Shown piece by piece: positions 1 through 8,310 of a DNA stretch of 64,000 bases. Made by a program: the position numbers and the translations under genes. The notes under the pieces were generated by a model. It saw only the letters and a program-made list of their open reading frames with translations. It made no database searches and had not been told where the DNA came from. Within the stretch, counting starts at the first letter, position 1, and each line of letters starts with the position of its first letter. This DNA comes from Symbiodinium kawagutii (taxonomy: Eukaryota; Sar; Dinophyceae; Suessiales; Symbiodiniaceae): the NCBI GenBank assembly GCA_009767595.1, contig VSDK01026359.1, positions 492,357 to 556,356 on the forward strand. The letters run 5' to 3'.

Positions 1-470
1 CAGGGAAGGGAAGGAAGGAAGCAAGGAAGCAAGGAAGAGAAAGAAGAAAAAACAGACATGAAAGAGGGAATGAAGGAAGAAACAAAAGGAAAAAACAGAA
101 AGGAAGGAAGGAAGGAAGGAAGGAAGGAAGGAAGGAAGGAAGGAAGGAAGGAAAAAACAAAGAAGAAGTCACAATGAAGGAAGAAAGAAAAAATGGAAAG
201 AAAACGAAAAAGAAGAAAACGTGAAAAAGGGAAGGAAGGAGGAAAGAAAAGAAGGAAGGAAGAAAGGAAGGAAGGAAGAAAGATAAGAGGGAAGGACAAA
301 AAACGAAGGAACAAACAAAGTCGAACGATGGAAGTAACGAAATGGAAGGAAGGATGGATGAAATGAGGGCAGGAAGAAACAGAAGGAAGGAACGAAGGAA
401 GGAAGTGCCGAAGGAACGAAGGAACGGAGGAAGGATGGAAGAAAAAAAGTGACCTTTGACAAGTTTGCGG
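1..470. repeat. GGAA-type polypurine tract (copy 1, cut by window edge)
   Basis: A nearly uninterrupted purine run built on GGAA/GAAGGAAG units, almost free of C and T on the + strand. It stops at about 450, where ordinary sequence homologous to 55876 onward begins. The same tract sits at the same relative position in the second copy of the duplicated segment (54886-55872), so it belongs to the duplication. Open frames on the minus strand here (Phe/Leu/Pro/Ser repeats) are only translations of the repeat. Confidence 0.95.
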
Positions 471-906
471 GGATCTCCCGCTGATCAATCCTGAGAAGTT
501 TTTTCCGGTCCATATCATTGAGTTGAGGGCTACCGGTTGCTGCCCTGAAGAGGCAACTGATCGACGCGCTTCAAGCTGGGACGAAATGAGACAGAATTGT
601 ATCAAGTTGTATTTGATGATAAGTAGTCATAGGTTTGTGAGAGAAATGGGCAATTCACAATCCCAATCCTGGCTTTCTTTGATATTTACTCCGCTGTTGG
701 AAGTCCGTTTTTGTTTGGGTTTTGGGTTTGGGCATCCGCTCGGCAGTTGGAGCAAACCAAAGGGCTTTTAGGCATCGTTGTTTCGATACGGGTCCCGAAC
801 AGGATATCCCCGGCAGCATCAGCAGTCCGAAGGTCGCGAATGATTTTGATGATTAGCAAGGATTTTTTGGGATGCATGTTTTTGATTTTGCTCCAGGTAG
901 GTCCTT
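471..906 (+). repeat. Duplicated segment, copy 1a, upstream part
   Basis: Non-coding sequence paralogous to about 55900-56210. A block near 530-590 (around ggctaccggttgctgccctg) recurs at 55960-56010 with few changes, and blocks near 655-690 and 780-890 also recur. Copy 2 has about 400 extra bases before its exon, including one foldback element (56485-56576), which copy 1a lacks. No convincing exon is visible. Confidence 0.75.
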
Positions 907-1464
907 TTGAGCCATGCCTACCTCAGTTCAGCAGCTGGTGTGTTGCCAGGCAATGGCTGGGTAATGGACGGCTTGATGCAGAAGGCCACCATGTGGCAGA
1001 TGCCTTTGGCCATTGGTGTTGCTGACAGTTGGTGGAGTTACTCTGAAATCATACCTATGCAGAAAAAGTGCCTGTTCTATTGGTGGCAGCCGGACACGAA
1101 CTTTATCCTGCTGGAGCCCAAGAGAGTCATGTTCCCCGAGCACGATGCAACACAGTGGGCCATCGGAGATGTGACCACCGCAACCAAATGGAATCCAGTG
1201 GAAATAGTGGTGAGTCACGACCTTCCACACGTGGCTCCTTTGGTGCACAAGTTCTTGTCCGACTTTCAGTTCTCGTTCGCAGACATGGAAACCCTTCTTC
1301 GTGAATACAAAGTTCGTGATGCGGGTCGGACGGAAATTGGCATCATTTTGAGTGAGGAGGTCAAGGAGATCGGGTGCAGTTGGGTCACAAAAAACGAAGA
1401 GGCGGGCCGGGGTGACTCAGTCCTAGGGAACTTGATGATAGAACTTCATACATTTTGGTGGTGA
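907..1464 (+). CDS. Exon of an OpuAC/ProX-like glycine betaine-binding domain (copy 1)
   Basis: Open frame whose conserved part runs from about 950 to 1410. It resembles the C-terminal lobe of ABC-type glycine betaine/proline-binding proteins: a MWQMP segment, an FYWWQPD aromatic motif (about 1078-1098), a DLPHVAPLVHKFL helix and a C-terminal CSWVTKN motif where the family has W-x-x-x-H/N. In this family Trp residues cage the betaine. The likely exon start is a TTGCCAG|G acceptor (cut before 950), conserved as GGCCAG|G in copy 2 (56635-57138). The copies are roughly 80% identical in protein and differ by a whole-codon indel near SWWSYSEI, which keeps the frame. No start codon or signal peptide lies in this exon, so the rest of the gene must be elsewhere. 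The family call comes from motif resemblance only; the role in solute binding is inferred. Confidence 0.6.
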   Translation: MSHAYLSSAAGVLPGNGWVMDGLMQKATMWQMPLAIGVADSWWSYSEIIPMQKKCLFYWWQPDTNFILLEPKRVMFPEHDATQWAIGDVTTATKWNPVEIVVSHDLPHVAPLVHKFLSDFQFSFADMETLLREYKVRDAGRTEIGIILSEEVKEIGCSWVTKNEEAGRGDSVLGNLMIELHTFWW

Positions 1465-1769
1465 CAGGGGGAGTTTGGCATTTGGAGGACGAGATTCATG
1501 TTCAACTTTCTACCAACGCTGTTTAGTTGATATAGACGGTCGCATCACTTTGTAATTCCCATTGATTGTAAGATTCATTATCCAACAAACCGTATGATCT
1601 TATCCACGAATCGTTTGAAATTGCCGCTCAAGCATGCCCAAAATGCGATGTCCTGCATGTCCTAATTGTAGTCCTACCTGGGGAATGGACACAGGCTGTC
1701 AATTTTTCCGTGACCACCTTTTGCGGCTGAGGGGTGAGATGATACTGGAACTTTCTCTGTTGCGACATG

Positions 1770-1867
1770 GTGATTTCTTAAAACAGGGGACCCCCAGAAT
1801 GGTTGATTTTTTAATGAACCATGATTGATATGGGATGATTTGGGGGTACCCCTATTTTGAGAAACAC
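1770..1867. mobile_element. Foldback/MITE-like element, copy 1
   Basis: Arms TTTCTTAAAACAGGGGACCCC and GGGGGTACCCCTATTTTGAGAAAC (shown in part) are inverted repeats flanking about 50 bp that contains GGATGATTTGGGGG. The paralogous sites at about 3115 and 57463 lack it, so this copy inserted after the duplication. Confidence 0.75.
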
Positions 1868-2140
1868 CCACATTGGGTAGTTCACGCCTCGGATTCTGTG
1901 CAGTAACCCATTCCTTGCACATGAAACTGCGGACACCACCCGTCACGACCCGAGTTTGACCTTTTCTTGAACTTGCGCACGCTGCTACGCTACTTGCCCC
2001 AATCCAACTGGTTCAAAAGGGACCACCTCCACGTTGCCCCAAAGCCGCACAACATGAGGCAGATCCCACTGGAGGCGATTGCAAAACCTGCGGTTGAAAA
2101 TCGACCGCCCAGAAATAGACTCGAAAGAGAGTAAGTAGGC

Positions 2141-2231
2141 GTTTCTCAAGCCATTGGGAACCCTCAAAGTGATGGCTGGTTTAGTACTCATGAATATGGG
2201 ATGATTTGGAGGTACCCATATTTCAAGAAAC
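2141..2231. mobile_element. Foldback/MITE-like element, copy 2
   Basis: The left arm is of the GTTTCTCAAGCCAT type and the right arm of the GGTACCCATATTTCAAGAAAC type. The body contains GGATGATTTGG. The paralogous positions near 3375 and 57720 are empty. Confidence 0.7.
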
Positions 2232-2809
2232 CCCCCAATCTTAGTGGAATCGATGGTAAAACCAAATGGCTCAGAGGATCCTTTCTGACCAGATCAAACT
2301 GACCAAATCTAAGGGGTTGCAGTTACGGTGATAAAGATTACCGATTACAATAGACTCAGAATGGGTGTTCTTCCTACTGACGCGCTTGCGTTGTGATGGT
2401 TGGTCAACGGTTTGTGGAACCCATCATGAGCAACTCCATTGCTGTCATCAAGTGCTCCGCAGAACTCTCGGTTTGATGTTGGATAATGTTGGATTTGCTT
2501 GTCTGTGGTGCCCGCTTGCAAAGAATTATTCTCAAAGGATTTGTTGGATCTGTTCACAGAAGGTCAGATCGAAATAGTAGAATTCCACTCCCGTAGCTTT
2601 GAACCAGCTGTTGGCGCAAGTATTTTCAGTACCGCCTCCCTGGGTGTTTGCTGCCACTTGAGGTACCAACACAACAATCTTCAATCAGATTGTCTGTCAA
2701 CCAGTCAATGCCAGATTTGGTGACGTGCTTTGGTAAATCGGTAGATGACATGCTATGGGTAAATATTAACCATCCAACGGAGGGGCAGGCTATTTGTGGT
2801 CATTTGGGT

Positions 2810-2908
2810 GTTTCTCAAAATTGGGGACCCCCCAAATCATCCAATATTAACAATCTACAGTAATAAACTACTGTATCATTTTTTGGGTACCCCAATGGCT
2901 TGAGAAAC
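2810..2908. mobile_element. Foldback/MITE-like element, copy 3 (inverted)
   Basis: The left arm is GTTTCTCAAAATTGGGG-like. The right arm carries GGTACCCCAATGGCTTGAGAAAC. The AAGCCAT-type arm is on the right here, so the element is inverted relative to the copies at 2141 and 26800. The paralogous position near 58310 is empty. Confidence 0.75.
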
Positions 2909-2974
2909 CACAAGCGATGAGATGTGAATATTCGCCAGGCGACCGCCATATTAAGTTTCCAAAGTACAAAGGGG

Positions 2975-3735
2975 CAATTATCCTATCCAACAAATTTCTG
3001 ACATTGCTCACTCAAGCATGCCCGGAATGCTACTGGTGCGGTTGAAGAAATACACGCTGGCAATGCTACTCTTGGGGCTGCAGAAGGGTGGAATGATACT
3101 CTAACTTTCACTGCTACGACTAGTTACGGCAGTGAGCAGTTCACATCTCTGATGCTATGCAACTGTCACCCCTCCCTTGCACATTCATATGGACACCACC
3201 CTACTTTGACATTTTCTTAAACTTATGCATGGTGCTACGCTACTTGCGCTGCAAAATCCGACTTCTCTGTTCAAAACTTCTCGTTTCCGCAAAGAACATC
3301 AAAGAACAACATGTGTTGGTGGCGGAAGGTTCTCAATGAAGACACCAAATCATGCAGTTCGTAGGCTCGAAAGAGAGCAATGTCTGTGGATTCAAAGATG
3401 GTCAAACCAAATTTCTCGGAGGATCCTCCGCTCCCTGACTAAATCAAGGTGACCAAATCTAATAGTGTGTTACAGTAGCCTCAGAATAGATGTTCTTCCT
3501 GATGGTTCGCGAAACCTGTCATAAGCAACTCCATTGCTGTTCAACATGCTCCGCAGACCTTTCGGTGTTGGATCATGTTGGATCTGTGTACGGTGCTCGC
3601 TTGCAAAGAACGATTGGCTCGTAGGATTTTTTGGGTCTGCATGTTGGATCATTTTGTAGAAGATCAGATTGAAATCGTAAAATCCACTAGCAACGATGCT
3701 AGCTGTGGGAGCAGATTTGCATCACCGCTTCGTAT
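2975..3735 (+). repeat. Duplicated segment, copy 1b (tandem partial copy)
   Basis: A second, shorter copy of 1a lying directly behind it, covering what corresponds to about 1570-2650. Matching blocks include CTCAAGCATGCCC (3010), GGACACCACCC (3190), GTGCTACGCTACTTGC (3230), TCGAAAGAGAG (3368) and GAGGATCC (3418). It lacks both foldback elements present in the matching part of 1a. Any coding content is unclear. Confidence 0.7.
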
Positions 3736-4082
3736 TTTCTGCGCCCCGAAGGTTGCCCCGTTTTTTAAATGTTTTGTTTGGGTTGCACTGGATGCCAGGC
3801 CGATACAACAAGCCATGAAAATGCTTGGCCCTGCCATCAAACTGGTCCCAACGGATCCAAACAGAACTTGGTAGAACCATGGTGGCCCAGCGACTCATGA
3901 ACCAGCCTACATTGTACGTATAGAGATCGAACTGGGATGTAAAGCTGGTTACGAAACAGCTATACTTAAGCCGCTTGTCCGGCTTACCACCAGGGACACC
4001 CATCTCTCATTGCGCGTGTAGGTGTGGCAGCAATGGAGGCCGACGAGTACACAAACAGGCAACAGTGGAGTATTTTTGTGTT
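3736..4082. other. Unassigned sequence
   Basis: Ordinary-complexity sequence with no convincing exon, repeat or RNA gene. It lies between the tandem duplicate and a long hairpin. Confidence 0.6.
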
Positions 4083-4184
4083 CCCTACCCTTCCAGTTAC
4101 CTCTATAGTAGGTAACCAACCCTAAAAAGCAATGGTAGAAACCAGCTGGTTACCTACTATAGAGGTAATTGGTAAAGGGTAGGG
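4083..4184. repeat. Long inverted repeat (hairpin)
   Basis: The left arm at 4083-4118 (begins CCCTACCC, ends GTAGGTAACCA) is the reverse complement of the right arm at 4147-4184 (TGGTTACCTAC ... GGGTAGGG), with only a few differences over about 37 bp. The loop is 28 nt. It may be a small foldback transposon or a recombination scar; no flanking duplication was recognised. Confidence 0.85.
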
Positions 4185-4647
4185 TTTGCTTTCCTGATTT
4201 TTTTCGTTCTCAGGAGTTGCCTGAGGAGTTGCCTGCAGGGTTAACCACAAAGGTTGGGAATCTTTTTCCGTTGCTGAACCTCCAGCAGGTGGGGACAATA
4301 GGGGTCCTCCAAGGATGCTGCTCAGCATACTCAAAAATGAGTCTTGAGATAACCTCGAAGTAGTCCCTAACCTCGAAGTTATCACCATATTTTATAGGTC
4401 AATCCCTGCTTGAAGATCGAAGCGATTGGATGCATTTGGATGCGATTGGAAACGGTTGGTGGTTTTGATTTCTCCAGTTTCCAGGTACTACAACTGCAAC
4501 AACTGCAACTGCAACAACCCGAACCATGACGCTGCATGGGGCCCAGGTTGCTGCTGCTGCTGCAGACCCTGGTCCTGACATGTAGAGACGGCTTCAATTC
4601 TAAGCCAGGGTTTTTCTACCTGCCATAGGAGGGGATCATTTGCGTGT
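4185..4647. other. Unassigned sequence with short CAACTG and CTG runs
   Basis: Contains (CAACTG)n at about 4490-4520 and a CTGCTGCTG run at about 4550. No gene is recognised on either strand. Confidence 0.5.
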
Positions 4648-5063
4648 TCACAGACTGGCAAAGTATTTTTTGCCAATGAAGAAGAAGACTCTGTGAGTGC
4701 CCAGTGCCACAGCGGCTAGCCCCAAAAGGTACCAAAGTCCTAAGGCCTTCGTATTCCACAGAAGGCTTTGACACTCCGTCAGCCAGGTGCGAACTGCAGC
4801 AATGTCGTTTGACGTGTTTCCGATCGTCGTCCAAGCAAGTCGACTTAACAGCGGACATTGGGGTTTGTGAGGAGTGTGTGGAGCCAACCTACACTGCCCG
4901 ACCGCACCTCATTGCGCTTGGAACTGAGCCGCTGAAAGATCCCGGCACACCAAGCCTGATGGGTGACCGATGAGGGAGTCCAAAGTTTGAGCAGAAGGCT
5001 GAACCGACAAGTCCACCGAAACCGCGCTTCACGATGCCATTTCCAAGGGCAGGCAGTGTAGCC
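4648..5063 (-). CDS. Coding-like segment with a C-terminal membrane helix, minus strand
   Basis: Two open stretches look protein-like on the minus strand. The upstream one (5063 to 4889) starts at a CTCAG|GGC acceptor-like site and is Gly/Ser-rich (GNGIVKRGFGGLVGSAF). The downstream one (4887 to 4648) ends with WYLLGLAAVALG then THRVFFFIGKKY, a plausible single membrane helix close to the C-terminus. They are in different frames, so an intron or a frameshift would be needed to join them. No family is recognised. Confidence 0.3.
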
Positions 5064-6105
5064 CTGAGATTTCATCCAAGACTGCAGAGAATCAGCGCAA
5101 ATACTGCAAGTACCTAAGGCCAAAGTCCCATTGGGGGAATGATTTTCCGCACTACCGAACAACACTCGCGAGCAGACGAGTGACCCAAGCAACATCCAGG
5201 TGAGTGACCCAGGAGTAATGCCCTCAAGCAAGTACTGCAGTAGCGATTCCGAGCGCTGAGGGGTGCCAATGCCAAGTAAGGATGCTGATGTTTCACCGAG
5301 CATATTTGAAGATGTTTAAACAAATTAAGATTGTAAACGCATTAAGATCAGGTACCTATGCTGCCAAACGTCATGGGTCCGGTGAACACACGAAAGGGCA
5401 CATTGTTCATGCTGGGATACATGTGATGTCCAAGCCCCATCACCAAAGGCCTCTTCATTTCGAAGCCGCCACGGAAATCACTCACAATGTGGCGCCCTGG
5501 TTGGGCGGATTGATGCGTATAATCACATAGCTGGAATGGCACTTGCTGGTTCATGGTAGATATAGCATCATGGCGATGGGTCAAAACCCTGTATCCCTGG
5601 TTCTCGATTATGAATTATTGACATTGATTTCCCTATTTCAGATGGTGATTATCCCCCATTAGTTGGCTGATTACAATTGATCCATAGCCATATAGAGATT
5701 AGATACTTGAATGGCTCAGGCTTAGCCAGCAGTTAGCGCGTTCCCGGTTGTTGTCCGAATTGACGAGGACTCTCCGCTAGCATAACCCAGCATCATTATG
5801 CATTCTTAGTAAATCTTCCCCATCACCCTAGTGACAGGTACCCCTGAGTTAGGATGAATCCGCATTCTTTTTTTGCTCAATAGCACGATTTAGGGCGCAA
5901 ACGTGGTGAATCACTCTTTTGAAAAACAACCCAGCGCTGAGCAATGGTTGATGATTCAGGATACAAAGTCCCCCGATTGTTGAGCGATTGGGGAACACTA
6001 TTGTAGCTACCAGTTAGGGTGGATATCACTGGGTTGTTCAAGTTTTTTCCCCAGATAGCTGACAAGCTATAAGGGGTTCTTACTTCTCTATGGTAGGGCC
6101 TCGAA
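5064..6105. other. Unassigned sequence
   Basis: Mixed composition. A minus-strand frame over 5114-5303 stays open but has no recognisable features. Nothing else is supported. Confidence 0.5.
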
Positions 6106-6458
6106 TCGGCGCTTTTGTTTACCGCTGCTCTGCCGCTGCTCATGCTTGTATCCCTTTGTCTTGCTTTTGTCTCCCCTTTAACTTCCCTTTGTCTCCCCTT
6201 TGTCTGCCCTTTGTCTCTTCTTTGTGACTTCTTTGTCTCCCTTGTGGCTCTGGATCGGCGCTTTGTTTGATCCTGCTCTGCCGCTGCTCATGCTTGTGTC
6301 CCTTCGTCTCGCCTTCTTTCTTGCCTTTGTCTCGCCTTTGTCTTCCCTTTGTCTCCCCTTTGTCTGCCCTTTGTCTCTTCTTTGTGACTTCTTTGTCTCC
6401 CTTGTGGCTCTGGATCGGCGCTTTGTTTGCCGCTGCTGAGCCGCTGCTCATGCTTGTC
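6106..6458. repeat. Tandem repeat, about 150-160 bp unit, pyrimidine-rich
   Basis: Units begin TCGGCGCTTTTGTTT at about 6106, 6254 and 6415 (the last partial). Each contains CGCTGCTCATGCTTGT followed by internally repeated CTTTGTCTCCC motifs and TTGTGACTTCTTTGTC. The minus strand stays open as a Lys/Arg/Asp/Gly-rich repeat (6140-6451); this is probably a by-product of the purine-rich strand. Confidence 0.9.
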
Positions 6459-6968
6459 TCCCTAGCTAAGACGCGTAAAAATATGATTCAAAATAAACCA
6501 CGTAATTTAAAACACAGGTTTATTGTACACACCCTGGAAATCCTTGTGCGCAATATACCCGCTATCTGGGGTCTATGCCGGTGTAATTTCTGAAGTGGAT
6601 GTAGATGTGGGAATGGGTCATAACCATACATCCAAAAACGGGTAGGTGACCATCCCAACAAGGTGTTGACCGATCGCCATGATAAGTTTTCACATGAAAA
6701 AAAACTGATCAAAACTTGGTTGAACCGGGAGATGTTTTTGATTTTACCACGGGTGGATGTGAAAAGATTGTTGAATGTCTCACGTAACCAACGGCTCTTT
6801 ATCTGGTCGTTGGTAAAATCCTGGTTACTATCACCACGTGTCAGACATCATGAATCTCATATTGTCGAGCATTATGCACCGTCATCATCCGTCATCAGCC
6901 TTCCTTCATATATAGTCAGTATTGACTTACGGTCATTAAATATTTGAGAAACTGTCGTTGAATATCCG
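6459..6968. other. AT-richer unassigned sequence
   Basis: No exon, RNA gene or repeat family was recognised. Confidence 0.5.
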
Positions 6969-7270
6969 ATGAGCCTTTGTTACATAGCCCGCCGGTCTCG
7001 TAACTGGCCCCGGATTGGGAGAAAATCGCGTTGGCGCCATAGTGGCAAGCCTGTTTCTCTTGGAAAAACTGCTGGCAAAAATGGAACGTTTGTTTTGCAG
7101 ATTGCGAAGCCATTGGTTGGCCCCTTCGGATTCCAACGGTCTGGCCCCCAGGTCAAACAGGTCGCGCGTACTCCCGTGTGACTGCGGTGGCCTTTTGTTT
7201 CACAGGCGCAGCGTCAACACTGTTGGTTTGTGCAAGTTCTTTCCTGTGCTGTCCCATCGCCGCTGGTAGC
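6969..7270 (+). CDS. Coding-like segment, hypothetical
   Basis: From about 7000 the + strand is open in two frames. One reads as a plausible amphipathic protein (GAIVASLFLLEKLLAKMERL, about 7024-7083). The GC content is higher than the flanks. There is no recognised family and no clear splice pair, and the minus strand is also open over 7153-7395, so even the strand is uncertain. Confidence 0.22.
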
Positions 7271-7560
7271 GGCACAAGCATTGCCAGAGCTGCGCATTTC
7301 TGTGTCCAGTCACTTTGGAACACAAGATGCCCGGGAAAGCCTTCCTGGCCGCTTTCCAGAAACCATCTATGTTGCCGGTTGCCCACATTCCCCACGTAGC
7401 ATCAACATGTTTCACAAGTACAAGCGAACGTCAACATCCCACACCACCCCAGTCATCCACGCAGCATCTACATAAGACGACATGCTCCGACATATCATTT
7501 ATTTGGGACGAAAACGAAGTTGCTGGCTTAAATATTTCATCTCTTGCCCGTCATTAATTA
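7271..7560. other. Unassigned sequence
   Basis: Transition from mixed-composition DNA into the low-complexity domain. No feature is supported. Confidence 0.5.
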
Positions 7561-8180
7561 AGAATCATCATATCATAACATCATTTTGATTATCAACCAC
7601 TATGATGAACCGTTCTTCAAATACGTTAAGCAACCAGCATTAAACATTATCTATCATAACCATGGCAATGAATCATCATTAACCCATCAAGTAGCTATTA
7701 ACCATCGTGACCCATTAATTTATCTAGCAATCATCCAGTGATAAACCATCGCTAATCATTTTTGAACCCCTAGAAATCACAGTTATTGGCCACGCGTTGA
7801 TGCATTACTTAACTGTTCTCTAACAATTCTCCATCCCTAACCATTAATGCACATGAATTATCGCTACTTGACCATTGATTACCGAGCATGAAAGAACACA
7901 TCATGAACCATCATTAACCATGGACCATCAATCAGCCATTGTTGGCCATCAGAGAGCACTAAAGATCATTAAACACTAACCACGATTAACCATCAAATAC
8001 CCATCATGCCTGTGTTTTTAGTACTTCCTTCCCATTTTCAGCCACTATTAGCAATTACTCAGCCATGATTGACCAGCCATCATGCACCATCAATTAACCA
8101 TCATCCACCATTTTTCCCTATGATTTGCCATCATCAAGGAACCACCATCAACCAATCTGATCCAATGCTTCACACGTTCC
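7561..8180. repeat. Degenerate AACCATCATT low-complexity domain (C-rich polarity)
   Basis: Dominated by imperfect AACCATCA, CATCATTAACC and ATGAACC words on the + strand, without a fixed period. The same words appear as reverse complement from 8330 onward. Confidence 0.85.
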
Positions 8181-8183
8181 GGA

Positions 8184-8310
8184 AGCCCAGCTCTCATGTT
8201 AGCCCAGCTGTCGCCGCTGCGCGGCCGAGGCCCCCGGGTGCTGCGGATGTGGCAGAGCCTGAGGGTGCAGTAGCTGCAGTGCCTGGGCTTTCTGCGTTTT
8301 TCGTTCTTGG
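8184..8310 (+). CDS. Exon-like GC island, Ala/Pro-rich
   Basis: An abrupt GC-rich island in AT-rich low-complexity DNA. The + frame reads SPAVAAARPRPPGAADVAEP and onward, like the Ala/Pro linkers common in dinoflagellate proteins. The minus strand is also open and Ala/Gly-rich. Strand and boundaries are uncertain. Confidence 0.28.

Larger units (their letters stand above)
1465..2974 (+). repeat. Duplicated segment, copy 1a, downstream part
   Basis: Paralogous to 57139-58350 and, for its middle, to 2975-3735. Shared landmarks are the AAGCATGCCC block (about 1630), the ACACCACCC/GTGCTACGC block (about 1930-1990), the GGTAAAACCAAATGG block (about 2250) and the GCCAGGCGACCGCCATATT block (about 2935). 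Three foldback elements interrupt this copy only. A short frame around 2515-2640 (CKELFSKD...GQIEIV) is also seen in copy 2 at 58003-58150, but no complete exon can be defined. Confidence 0.75.

Noticed and set aside
169..513. Minus-strand 114-codon frame of the same composition
   Set aside because: Same cause: polypurine repeat at the left edge.
907..1464. Bacterial contamination as source of the betaine-binding domain
   Set aside because: The exon is duplicated together with its intron-like flanks and host foldback elements in the same scaffold, and has no bacterial operon context.
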